Shown one piece after another: positions 7,210 to 14,181 of a DNA stretch of 14,181 nucleotides. The notes beneath the pieces are model-generated. The model was given only the letters and a program-made list of their open reading frames with translations. It searched no databases and had not been told where the DNA came from. Each line of letters starts with the position of its first letter. The stretch's first letter is position 1. A program made the translations under genes and the position numbers. The DNA comes from Gammaproteobacteria bacterium (lineage in GTDB: Bacteria; Pseudomonadota; Gammaproteobacteria; Arenicellales; JAOTYS01): NCBI GenBank assembly GCA_029861795.1, contig JAOTYS010000074.1, forward strand, positions 1 to 14,181, given 5' to 3'.

Positions 7210-7656
7210 GTGACTACGGCTGTCCAGATTTATACCGATGGCGCATGCCGCGGCAACCCGGGTCCCGGCGGGTGGGCAGCAATACTACGCATTAACTCCC
7301 ATGTTAAGGAAATCTGGGGCGCAGAGCCTCACACTACCAACAATAAGATGGAATTGACTGCCGCCATCAAAGCCATGGAGGTATTGACACGTCTTTGCAC
7401 AGTCGAGTTGATCACCGATTCAGAGTATCTGCGCAAAGGAATCACCGAGTGGTTACCACAATGGAGACAGAGAGGATGGCGTACTGCAAACAAGAAGCCT
7501 GTTAAGAACAAGGAGCTGTGGCAGCATTTGGATGAGCTAAGTCAAGGTCACCAGATAAACTGGCGATGGGTGAAAGGTCATTCCGGCGATGCCGGAAACG
7601 ACAGAGCAGATGAACTTGCCAATCTAGCTATAGACGAGATGCTGCAAAAATGTTGA
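7210..7656 (+). CDS. rnhA: Ribonuclease HI
   Basis: Degrades the RNA strand of RNA:DNA hybrids such as primers and R-loops. At 148 residues from the GTG at 7210, the numbering coincides with E. coli RNase HI. The catalytic residues are Asp10 ([14 protein letters not shown]), Glu48 (NNKMELTA), Asp70 (ITDSEY) and Asp134 (NDRADELA), with His124 in the [11 protein letters not shown] loop. The basic handle region ([20 protein letters not shown], 81-100) is present. The start is forced: an in-frame TAA lies at 7192 and no other common start codon sits between it and the YTDG motif. The best Shine-Dalgarno sequence, AAGGAG (7205-7210), runs into the GTG itself, so initiation may use AAGGG at 7193-7197 or be weak. 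dnaQ follows on the same strand after 42 bases. Confidence 0.97.
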   Translation: MTTAVQIYTDGACRGNPGPGGWAAILRINSHVKEIWGAEPHTTNNKMELTAAIKAMEVLTRLCTVELITDSEYLRKGITEWLPQWRQRGWRTANKKPVKNKELWQHLDELSQGHQINWRWVKGHSGDAGNDRADELANLAIDEMLQKC

Positions 7657-7698
7657 CAAGAATCGCTTCGGTCATATGGAACCACTGCTAGGCCAACA

Positions 7699-8433
7699 AT
7701 GCGTCAGCTAGTCCTCGATACCGAAACCACAGGGCTAGACCCTGATCTTGATCATCGAATCATAGAAATTGGGTGTGTCGAACTAGTCAATCGCCGATTT
7801 ACTAGAAATAACTTTCAACAGTATCTAAATCCGGGTAGAGAGATAGACGAGGCCGCGCTTGAGGTTCACGGCATAACCGTGGAGTCGCTAGCGGATAAAC
7901 CACATTTTGAAGATATTGTAGACGATTTTTTGGCATACGTAGACGGCGCGGAATTGATTATCCACAACGCGCCGTTCGATACCGCGTTCCTTGATTACGA
8001 GCTCTCGCAGCTGCTCCCTAAGCGCGGCTGTATTGAAGACTATTGCACCGTATTGGACAGCTTGGTGCTCGCCAGAGATCTACATCCCGGCCAAAGAAAC
8101 AGTTTGGACGCACTGTGTAAGCGATATGGAATCGATAATTCACAACGTACGTTACATGGGGCGTTGTTGGACGCCGAAATACTGGCGGACGTATACCTGT
8201 CGATGACTGGTGGACAGGCGGCGTTATTGCTAGATGGTCGTGATTTTAAGGAATTAGATGCAGTGCAACGAGAACGGAGTCTACGACGGGACAATAGGGC
8301 ACCACTGCCAGTGATCGTACCGACCAGCGAGGAGCTCGCGGCCCACAATGCATGGCTGGATTACCTCGATCAGCAAAGCGCTGGACAGTGTTTGTGGCGA
8401 CGCTTGCAACGCGAAACCGATTGCACCAGTTGA
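7699..8433 (+). CDS. dnaQ: DNA polymerase III epsilon subunit (3'-5' proofreading exonuclease)
   Basis: The proofreading nuclease of the replicative polymerase; it binds the alpha subunit and the sliding clamp. The 244-residue protein has all DEDDh motifs: Exo I LDTETTGLDP (Asp7, Glu9), Exo II IIHNAPFDTAFLDYE (Asp94) and Exo III TLHGALLDAEILADVYL (His153, Asp158). After LSMTGG comes QAALLL (173-178), at the place where E. coli epsilon has its clamp-binding QTSMAF, so it is the probable beta-clamp motif. The remaining residues form the C-terminal segment that binds the alpha subunit. rnhA lies directly upstream on the same strand, as in pseudomonads, whereas in E. coli the two are divergent. 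Downstream it converges on the antiporter operon with 22 bases between stops and no clear terminator. Confidence 0.96.
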   Translation: MRQLVLDTETTGLDPDLDHRIIEIGCVELVNRRFTRNNFQQYLNPGREIDEAALEVHGITVESLADKPHFEDIVDDFLAYVDGAELIIHNAPFDTAFLDYELSQLLPKRGCIEDYCTVLDSLVLARDLHPGQRNSLDALCKRYGIDNSQRTLHGALLDAEILADVYLSMTGGQAALLLDGRDFKELDAVQRERSLRRDNRAPLPVIVPTSEELAAHNAWLDYLDQQSAGQCLWRRLQRETDCTS

Positions 8434-8455
8434 GCCGAGCCGGCACTGGGATCGA

Positions 8456-10153
8456 CTATAACCAGACCGTAATGCTCAAGATCAAGGCGAACAGTACCAT
8501 TGCAATTAAGGCCACACTGCCGGTAGTCCAAGTACGTGCGAGTATCCCTTCAGGGCCGTGAAATTGATAGATGATTCGGGTCAGTTTCTGGGTCAGCGTG
8601 ATGGCCGCGTTGCGTACTTTGGAGTCGATTGTGTGGATCGCGAATGTCAATATGCGCACAAGGCTGGGGGCGAATCGGCGATAAATCCACTCCGCATCGA
8701 TGTTTGTCGAAGGCAGTTCAGGGGGGTAGATGTTTGACAGCTTAAGCCACACAAATGCGAGTGCCGAGAAGAACAATAATTGTAATTGGGCAATGATGTG
8801 CGAGGCATCAAACGGTGTGTAATCAAGCGGAAATGGCAACAGACGGTATAGTGCCCATGGATAGGCGCCGACGAGAATGCATAGCAGCGCTGAGAGGCCC
8901 ATAGCGATCAGCATGTTGGTAGGTGCCTCTTTCACGCGAATACCCGAATCGTGGGCATAGAACGCAAAAAACGGGATCTTTATGCCGGCGTGATGAAATA
9001 CTCCGGCGGATGCAAACAGTAACGCTAGCCATATCCAGTCATGGCCTTGCTCCAGCGCGGCCACCATAACCATGGATTTGCTGACGAAACCACTGAATAG
9101 AGGGAATGCCGATATTGATGCGGCGCCCACCAGGCAAAACGCGGTGGTCTTGGGCATGGATTTGTATAACCCACCCAACTCAGAACCGTTTATTTTTCCG
9201 GTGCGGTAGAGTACGGCTCCCATCGCCATCATTAGTAGACCCTTAAATATCACGTCGTTAAAGGCGTGGGAGATGGCACCATTCAGAGCTAGTTCGGTGC
9301 CGATACCAATGCCACACACCATGAACCCGAGTTGGTTAATCATGCTGTAGGCCAACACGCGCCGCAGATCGTTTTCGATGACTGCATAAAAGATTGGAAA
9401 GCATGTCATCAGTGCGCCGATAAAGACCAAGATCTCAGTACCTGCGAATCCTCGCGCCAACGCGTAGACCGCCACTTTTGTAGTAAAAGCACTCAAAAAA
9501 ACCGTTCCGGTGGGGGTAGCCTCGGGATAGGCATCCGTCAGCCAGTTGTGAACAAAAGGAAACGCGCATTTAATGCCAAACGCGATGAAGATAAGCCATG
9601 AACCCACGCCGGTCAGGCCTATATAGTCAAACGCAATGCTGCCTGTGTGGTGCACCTGAAATAGGGCGCCGCCCAAGAGAAGCACTCCGGATGTAATTTG
9701 TATGATTAAGTAGCGCATCCCGGCCGCAAGTGCTTGGGGCGTGCGTCGGGCCCATATCAGAAACACCGAGGTAACAGCCAACAGCTCCCAAAAAACAAAT
9801 AGAGAGATCAAATCTCCTGCAAACACGGCGCCTAATGCACTACCGGCATATAGTAATGCAGCTACTTGCTGCATTGTGTCCCGCACGTGCAAGGCATATA
9901 TGATTCCGATGAAGGCGGCGAGATGGAACAGATATCCAAAAAACAGTGACAAACTGTCGACGCGATACGGTGTCAGGCCATAGTCAAATATCGTTATTTG
10001 CCAGTGCATCCCATGCACTGTGCCTAGTAAATTCAGAAAGCCTACTAAGGGTGTCAAGAGCAAGACGGCATGGCGTAGCCACCCCCTTGATAGTAGCAAC
10101 GCAAAAGCGGCCAAATAAAAGATGAGAAAAGGTGGCAGCTCAGTCGGAGTCAT
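8456..10153 (-). CDS. Third Mrp/complex I antiporter-like subunit with NuoL-like tail
   Basis: A 565-residue polytopic membrane protein of the proton-conducting NuoL/M/N-MrpA/D family, probably one ion channel of the complex encoded here. Conserved channel residues are visible: Glu123 in SLFVFWELLAVTS, Lys195 in FGIKCAFPFVHNWLTDAYPE, Lys226 in FTTKVAVYALARG, Lys304 in HAFNDVIFKGLL and Lys359 in GFVSKSMV. The C-terminus is extended: a membrane segment (about 453-472), then a mostly amphipathic stretch with NIDAEWIYRRFAP (484-496) up to about 540, then a final membrane helix (543-564). This recalls the helix-lateral helix-helix ending of NuoL and MrpA, though shorter. Its start overlaps the end of the 80-residue gene by 14 bases. 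It is the last gene of the operon. Standard pipelines would call it antiporter subunit D. Confidence 0.85.
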   Translation of the reverse strand: MTPTELPPFLIFYLAAFALLLSRGWLRHAVLLLTPLVGFLNLLGTVHGMHWQITIFDYGLTPYRVDSLSLFFGYLFHLAAFIGIIYALHVRDTMQQVAALLYAGSALGAVFAGDLISLFVFWELLAVTSVFLIWARRTPQALAAGMRYLIIQITSGVLLLGGALFQVHHTGSIAFDYIGLTGVGSWLIFIAFGIKCAFPFVHNWLTDAYPEATPTGTVFLSAFTTKVAVYALARGFAGTEILVFIGALMTCFPIFYAVIENDLRRVLAYSMINQLGFMVCGIGIGTELALNGAISHAFNDVIFKGLLMMAMGAVLYRTGKINGSELGGLYKSMPKTTAFCLVGAASISAFPLFSGFVSKSMVMVAALEQGHDWIWLALLFASAGVFHHAGIKIPFFAFYAHDSGIRVKEAPTNMLIAMGLSALLCILVGAYPWALYRLLPFPLDYTPFDASHIIAQLQLLFFSALAFVWLKLSNIYPPELPSTNIDAEWIYRRFAPSLVRILTFAIHTIDSKVRNAAITLTQKLTRIIYQFHGPEGILARTWTTGSVALIAMVLFALILSITVWL

Positions 10154-10382
10154 AATAGCTTTGACTACGCATGATGAACTTGCGGAGTGCTTTCGCGGCT
10201 AACACCAGTACTACACACGAGACGAATCCATATAGCCCGTAGAATCCCAATATGGCTTCGATTTGATGTGTGATGTGACGATGATAGATAAAATCCAATA
10301 ACAACAGGGCTGCACAAATTAGATAGAACCATCGCAGTAACCTTGCGATATTCAATCGGTTGTCAAATAGATGTCGGTTCAT
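10140..10382 (-). CDS. Small two-helix membrane protein within the antiporter operon
   Basis: An 80-residue protein that I cannot assign to a characterised family. It has a basic N-terminus (MNRHLFDNRLNIARLLR), a first hydrophobic helix at about 18-33, a short polar loop (HRHITHQIEA), a second helix at about 43-64 (GFYGLYGFVSCVVLVLAAK) and a charged tail, LRKFIMRSQSYYDSD. It begins 10 bases after the preceding antiporter gene and its stop lies 14 bases inside the next one, so its place in the operon is tight and it is very probably translated. The likely role is an accessory or assembly subunit of the antiporter complex; this is inferred from context only. It does not resemble MrpE, MrpF, MrpG or NuoK. 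Confidence 0.8.
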   Translation of the reverse strand: MNRHLFDNRLNIARLLRWFYLICAALLLLDFIYHRHITHQIEAILGFYGLYGFVSCVVLVLAAKALRKFIMRSQSYYDSD

Positions 10383-10392
10383 AATGGTTCAA

Positions 10393-11859
10393 CTATGACG
10401 CGCGTCCAGTCACTCTAGTCATTAGTTGGTACGACAACTCCGGGTAGAAGAATAACAACAGACACCCGAGTGAAGTGATGACGAGCGCGAGCAATGCGGG
10501 GAATGGGGCTTCAAGGGCGCTATACGAGTGCCCATTGTCCGCGGCTTTGTAGAAGAAAGCGCGCACCGGAATAGGTAATAGATAGGCCAGGCTGAGCAAC
10601 GAGCTCAACAGCAACACCCCGAGGAGCAGTGTTTCATTTGCTTCCAGGGTGCCTAGCGCCAAGTACCATTTGCTCCACAAGCCGCCGGTGGGTGGTAACC
10701 CTATTATGCTAAGGCTTGCTATGAAGAACGCTGTCATGGTGACAGGCATGCGTCGACCGAGACCGCGCATCTGACTAATCTCGGTCTTGTGTGTAGCCAC
10801 CGCTATGGCACCGGCACAGAAGAACAGCGTGATCTTGCCGAATCCATGCATCAGTATGTGCATACCGCTGCCGATGGTTGCCAGGGGGTTGGCCAGCAGA
10901 GCGCCCAGGACGATGTATGAGAGCTGACTCACGGTTGAATACGCCAGCCGCGCCTTCAAGTTGTCCTTACGCAAGGCCACCAACGACGCAGCCAACACCG
11001 TGAATGCGGCTGCGTACATCAACCACTGTCTGGCTCCCAAGTCGGCCAACAGGTCAAGACCGAATACATAGACAGTTACTTTGACGATAGCGAACACCCC
11101 TGCCTTCACCACTGCCACAGCATGCAGCAAGGCGCTTACTGGAGTAGGGGCAACCATAGCGGCAGGAAGCCATCGATGAAAGGGCATCACCGCTGCCTTG
11201 CCGATGCCGAATATATACATCGTAAGTAATAGTGCGATCGACATTGGCGATGCTATGCTTAAGATTCCACCAGCGGTGAATGCCAAGGTTCCTGCCACCA
11301 TCCAGGTCCAGATGATGGCGGGTAGCAGGATTGCGAGGGAAGTGCCGAGTAGTAGTCCGAGGTAGATGCGTCCCGCACGTTTTGCTTCGTTCGTACCCGC
11401 GTGGGTGACTAAGGGCACAGTAGATAAGGTTAGCACTTCGTAAAACACGAACAGCGTGAGCATGTCCGCGGCGAAAGCCACGCCTAATGTAGCGGAGATG
11501 GCGACCGCAAAATAAACATAGAAGCGAGTTTGGTTTGGTTCGTCATGGCCACGCATGTAGCCGATGGAGTAGACGGAGGTCACCAACCAAAGAAAACTGG
11601 CCAACAACGCGAACAACATGCCAAGGGGTTCGACCTTGAGTGCAAGCGTCAGCGTGGGGAGAGGTTGAGCCAAGATGACGAACGGCTGGCTTCCAGCCAT
11701 CACATCGGGCAATAAGCTCAACACCAGAGCGAATAATGTGACCGCTGTCACCAAGGTTGCGGCCTCGCGTATATTTGGATGCCGACCGAATGCGTAGATA
11801 AGTGCCGCACCGATGAGCGGCACTAGCACACACAGTGTAGCGATGATGGATGGCGTCAT
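10393..11859 (-). CDS. Second Mrp antiporter subunit D-like / NuoM-like protein
   Basis: A 488-residue multi-span membrane protein of the complex I antiporter-like family. Channel residues are Glu141 (TLFVFYEVLTLST), Lys221 (GIGKAAVMPFHRWLPAAM), His246 and Lys252 (PVSALLHAVAVVKAG), Lys342 (HILMHGFGKITLFF) and Lys397 (GGLWSKWYLALGTLE). The segment MPFHRWLPAAMVAPTPVSAL is the signature shared with NuoL, NuoM and MrpA/D. It overlaps the preceding mrpD by an ATGA. It is a paralogue of both neighbouring large subunits: RRMPVTMTAFFIASLSIIGL aligns with RTMPWTMAAFVIGGFSVIGL in mrpD. Whether it corresponds to MrpA (channel part) or to a duplicated MrpD cannot be decided here. Confidence 0.87.
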   Translation of the reverse strand: MTPSIIATLCVLVPLIGAALIYAFGRHPNIREAATLVTAVTLFALVLSLLPDVMAGSQPFVILAQPLPTLTLALKVEPLGMLFALLASFLWLVTSVYSIGYMRGHDEPNQTRFYVYFAVAISATLGVAFAADMLTLFVFYEVLTLSTVPLVTHAGTNEAKRAGRIYLGLLLGTSLAILLPAIIWTWMVAGTLAFTAGGILSIASPMSIALLLTMYIFGIGKAAVMPFHRWLPAAMVAPTPVSALLHAVAVVKAGVFAIVKVTVYVFGLDLLADLGARQWLMYAAAFTVLAASLVALRKDNLKARLAYSTVSQLSYIVLGALLANPLATIGSGMHILMHGFGKITLFFCAGAIAVATHKTEISQMRGLGRRMPVTMTAFFIASLSIIGLPPTGGLWSKWYLALGTLEANETLLLGVLLLSSLLSLAYLLPIPVRAFFYKAADNGHSYSALEAPFPALLALVITSLGCLLLFFYPELSYQLMTRVTGRAS

Positions 11860-13340
11860 GGTGGCGACACACCTAGGACTGTGCTGCTGACAAGTTCGGC
11901 CAGTTTTACGGTGAGCCTGGTGTCAACTCCGAAGTAGATGTTTGCCGCAATTAATACCCAGGTCGGGATTAGCAAACTGGCCGGAGCCTCACCGATAGTG
12001 TCATTAGCCGTAGGCTTTGCGTTGAAATATGCGGCTTCCACCACTCGCCAAATATATACAATAGAGAGCAGAGAACTAACGAGTATTACCCCGACAAGTC
12101 CCCACCATTGCTTCTCCAGCGCAGCCAGCACTAAGTACCATTTACTAATAAACCCGACGGTCAGCGGCAAACCGATCACGCTAAATCCACCGATAACGAA
12201 CGCCGCCATAGTCCACGGCATAGTGCGGCCGACGCCGGCTAAGTCGGTCAGCGATACAGAACCGAGACGGTAAAAGATACATCCTAGAGACAAGAACAGT
12301 GCCGTTTTTATCACTGCGTGGTTAAACAAGTGGAGTACTGTGGCGCTCAAGCCCATGCTGGATGCGATGCCAATCCCAATAACCATGTAGCCAATCTGCG
12401 CCACACTGGAGTAACCGAGCATTCGCTTCACATTGCGCTGAAAGATCGCTACGGTCGACCCGATCAGCGCAGCGGCGATCCCCAGTGGCAGCAAGAAATA
12501 GTTAAGTAAGAATTGTCCTAGCGATATCTCTGCACCAAACACCGTGAACGCAAACCGCAACAACACGTAGACGGCTACTTTCGTCGTGGTTCCGGCGAAA
12601 AATGCCGTTACCGCCGAAGGTGCGTGGCAATAGGCATTGGGTAACCAGTAATGCAGTGGGAATATGGCGGCCTTGATACCAACGCCGACGGTGATGAATA
12701 CAAACGCGGCGGCGACAGTTCGTGTCGAGGACACAGCGGGTATACGTTGGGACAGGTCCGCCATATTGAGAGTGCCGGTCATGGCATAGAGCAGTCCTAT
12801 CCCGATGAGCAGGAAAGTTGCGCCAATGGTGCCCATGATTAAGTACTGAAACGCCGCGGTCAGTGCCCTTCGTTGTTGTGCAAGACTGATCAAGACATAC
12901 GAAGACAACGATGAGATTTCCAGAAATACAAAAAGATTAAATGCATCTGCAGTGGCCGCTATGCCGAGCAAACCTGTCAAACAAAGTAGCCAAACGCTAT
13001 AAAACAGGTGAGACTTATTGGGATCCAGTTCGTGTTCGACACTGCACTTGGCAAACAAGACGACGACAGAGCTAATTCCCGCTACGATTAGTAGTACTAA
13101 AGCATTGAGGGGGTCGATTCGGTACTCGATTCCCCATGGCGCCGCCCAGCCCCCGAGCTCATAGCTGAAGGTGCCAAATGTGAGTACTCGGTGGAGCAAT
13201 AAGATTGCGATGCCAAAGCTTGCCCAACTTACCGTGGCTGCAATCAGCCAGGGTAGCGGTCGGCGGGCCAACACCAGACAAGTGGGTGCGGCAAGTAATG
13301 GCAGAACGACTTGAAGTACGAGAAGGTGCGCGCTGATCAC
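11856..13340 (-). CDS. mrpD: Mrp cation/proton antiporter subunit D
   Basis: A 494-residue polytopic membrane protein with around 14 hydrophobic segments. It is expected to form one proton path of a multisubunit Na+ (or K+)/H+ antiporter in the inner membrane. Key residues are Glu141 (NLFVFLEISSLSSYVLI), Lys223 (VGIKAAIFPLHYWLPNAY), Lys254 (GTTTKVAVYVLLRF), Lys345 (LHLFNHAVIKTALFLSLG) and Lys400 (GFISKWYLVLAALE), all as in MrpD and NuoM. Translation starts at a GTG that overlaps the TGA of mrpC as GTGA. The following gene overlaps its end as ATGA. mrpB and mrpC directly upstream in the Mrp order make the MrpD assignment for this copy better than for the other two. Confidence 0.92.
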   Translation of the reverse strand: MISAHLLVLQVVLPLLAAPTCLVLARRPLPWLIAATVSWASFGIAILLLHRVLTFGTFSYELGGWAAPWGIEYRIDPLNALVLLIVAGISSVVVLFAKCSVEHELDPNKSHLFYSVWLLCLTGLLGIAATADAFNLFVFLEISSLSSYVLISLAQQRRALTAAFQYLIMGTIGATFLLIGIGLLYAMTGTLNMADLSQRIPAVSSTRTVAAAFVFITVGVGIKAAIFPLHYWLPNAYCHAPSAVTAFFAGTTTKVAVYVLLRFAFTVFGAEISLGQFLLNYFLLPLGIAAALIGSTVAIFQRNVKRMLGYSSVAQIGYMVIGIGIASSMGLSATVLHLFNHAVIKTALFLSLGCIFYRLGSVSLTDLAGVGRTMPWTMAAFVIGGFSVIGLPLTVGFISKWYLVLAALEKQWWGLVGVILVSSLLSIVYIWRVVEAAYFNAKPTANDTIGEAPASLLIPTWVLIAANIYFGVDTRLTVKLAELVSSTVLGVSPP

Positions 13341-13693
13341 TGCTCCGAGTTATCCAGGCTATTTATTTCTTCTTCGTTTACCGACCTGTACATTGAATGT
13401 ATGCGCACAACGAGGGCGAGTCCGACAGCCGTGGTGGCGACACCAACCACGATCGCGGTCAATATGAGTACGTGGGGTAGGGGATTGGAATAGTGGACGA
13501 AGGCATCGTCAATGATGGGGGCGGTTCCGGCATCCAGCTTGCCCACACTGATGTAGAGGATAAAGACGGATGTTTGAAATATGTTAAGTCCGATGATCTT
13601 TTTGATCAGATTGCTGGTGGCGAGCACTATGTATAGGCCTGCCATCATCAAGATGATGACTACCCAATAATTAAACAAGCCAAAACTGCCCAT
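13337..13693 (-). CDS. mrpC: Mrp antiporter subunit C (NuoK-like)
   Basis: A 118-residue protein homologous to NuoK of complex I. There are three hydrophobic helices (about 9-27, 30-50 and 72-97). The family segments IIGLNIFQTSVFILYIS (33-49) and SNPLPHVLILTAIVVGVAT (69-87) are both clear. The tail of about 20 residues is acidic and hydrophilic (VNEEEINSLDNSEQ). In Mrp complexes MrpC sits between the antiporter subunit and the small-subunit core. It lies 20 bases after mrpB and overlaps mrpD by 4 bases. In members I know the loop between helices 2 and 3 varies; here it reads DAGTAPIIDDAFVHYSNPLP, which looks complete. Confidence 0.93.
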   Translation of the reverse strand: MGSFGLFNYWVVIILMMAGLYIVLATSNLIKKIIGLNIFQTSVFILYISVGKLDAGTAPIIDDAFVHYSNPLPHVLILTAIVVGVATTAVGLALVVRIHSMYRSVNEEEINSLDNSEQ

Positions 13694-13713
13694 GATCGAA
13701 CCCGAGGTAATAC

Positions 13714-14136
13714 CTAGTTGGGTTGACGATAGCCGGCGAAGGAGTAAAACAAGTTGATCATCACGGCGGCGACCGTTGTGCCGACACCCAGTTCGATCAG
13801 GAAAATACCAAAGTGCTGACCCTTGACGGGATCACTATGCAATACGCCGTAATCAAGGTAGTTACCGCCTAAGAACAGGGAAATCACCCCCACGCCAGCA
13901 TACAGTAATACTCCGCTGGCGGTGAGGATCGTCGTCAGCTTCGGCGATATGACCCGTTGCGTGTTCTCGAGGCCGAATATTAGCGTGTAGAGAATGAAAC
14001 CTGCACCAAACATCACGCCTGCTTGAAATCCACCACCAGGACCAGAATCTCCGTGAAACTGTACATACAGGGCAAACACTAGGATGAACGGAAGCAACAG
14101 CTTGGCTATCACCCGCAGTACGAGATGATGTTCCAT
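13714..14136 (-). CDS. mrpB: Mrp antiporter subunit B (MnhB domain)
   Basis: A 140-residue MnhB-family membrane protein. The family signature HGDSGPGGGFQAGVMFGAGF (28-47) is complete and follows a first helix (about 10-26). Further helices run at about 41-55, 67-89 and 108-130. The segment KGQHFGIFLIELGVGTTVAA (105-124) is also typical of the family. MrpB is a core small subunit of the Mrp complex. No Shine-Dalgarno sequence precedes the ATG at 14136 (AATAAAACCGC), so translation is probably coupled to the gene upstream, whose end is cut by the window edge. Confidence 0.94.
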   Translation of the reverse strand: MEHHLVLRVIAKLLLPFILVFALYVQFHGDSGPGGGFQAGVMFGAGFILYTLIFGLENTQRVISPKLTTILTASGVLLYAGVGVISLFLGGNYLDYGVLHSDPVKGQHFGIFLIELGVGTTVAAVMINLFYSFAGYRQPN

Positions 14137-14142
14137 GCGGTT

Positions 14143-14181
14143 TTATTTGCTCGTATTGCTTTTTCGACGACGTGAGCCGCC
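14143..14181 (-). CDS. C-terminal end of an upstream operon gene (uncertain frame)
   Basis: Reading the minus strand into mrpB, one frame gives GGSRRRKSNTSK and a TAA at 14145-14143, six bases before the mrpB ATG; this suits the tight spacing of the operon. A second frame stays open and would overlap mrpB by over 20 bases. The fragment is too short to identify. In Mrp-type operons of this kind an MrpG, MrpF or DUF4040 (MrpA C-terminal) gene usually precedes mrpB. Confidence 0.3.
   Translation of the reverse strand, partial: GGSRRRKSNTSK

Noticed and set aside
8434..8455. Bidirectional terminator between dnaQ and the antiporter operon
   Set aside because: The 22-base gap contains only a short GCCGGC palindrome and no stem with a T-run on either side.
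9332..9601. Plus-strand open frames inside the antiporter genes
   Set aside because: They are antisense to membrane proteins with clear family motifs, have no ribosome sites or recognisable products, and are explained as shadows.
8456..13340. NADH dehydrogenase (complex I) operon
   Set aside because: The large subunits resemble NuoL/M, but mrpB with its HGDSGPGGGFQAG signature and the mrpC-mrpD order belong to Mrp antiporters, and no nuo hydrophilic or nuoH/nuoJ genes are present in the window.

Overview
The window looks like chromosomal DNA of a gammaproteobacterium with roughly balanced base composition. Two gene neighbourhoods support this. One is the series ilvC - psd - pssA - leuA. The other is mltD / yafS-like methyltransferase / rnhA / dnaQ, the order found around dnaQ in Escherichia and Pseudomonas. 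No rRNA, tRNA, insertion sequence, phage gene or CRISPR array was seen. The assignment below class level is not possible from the sequence alone.

Left block (1-3497, + strand): the 3' end of ilvC (ketol-acid reductoisomerase), then psd and pssA, which overlap by 8 bases and together make phosphatidylethanolamine, then leuA, the first committed enzyme of leucine synthesis. The 224-base gap before leuA holds a possible 32-codon leader ORF with five leucines in its last ten codons, plus small hairpins, so a leucine attenuator is possible. Next come a family 4 uracil-DNA glycosylase and rimI (3554-4764, + strand), which overlap by an ATGA.

Centre (4793-8433): mltD, a lytic transglycosylase lipoprotein with two LysM repeats, is on the minus strand and converges on rimI. 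Across a 167-base divergent gap lie a YafS-like methyltransferase, rnhA and dnaQ on the plus strand. gloB, which often sits in that gap in relatives, is absent. The gap instead holds a good sigma-70-like promoter for mltD, placed so close to the start codon that the mRNA would be almost leaderless, and a 21-codon cysteine-rich ORF in front of the methyltransferase gene.

Right block (8456-14181, - strand, read right to left): a tightly packed membrane operon related to Mrp/Mnh cation/proton antiporters and to the membrane arm of complex I. The order is a fragment of an upstream gene, mrpB, mrpC (NuoK-like), mrpD, a second MrpD/NuoM-like subunit, an 80-residue two-helix membrane protein of unknown function, and a third antiporter-like subunit with a NuoL-like C-terminal extension. 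Junctions overlap (GTGA, ATGA, 14 bases) or are separated by 6-20 bases. All three large subunits keep the glutamate and lysines of a proton channel. Canonical Mrp has two such subunits (MrpA and MrpD), so a module with three separate channels and an extra small protein is the most unusual system in the window. mrpE, F, G and any DUF4040/MrpA-like gene would have to lie beyond the right edge.
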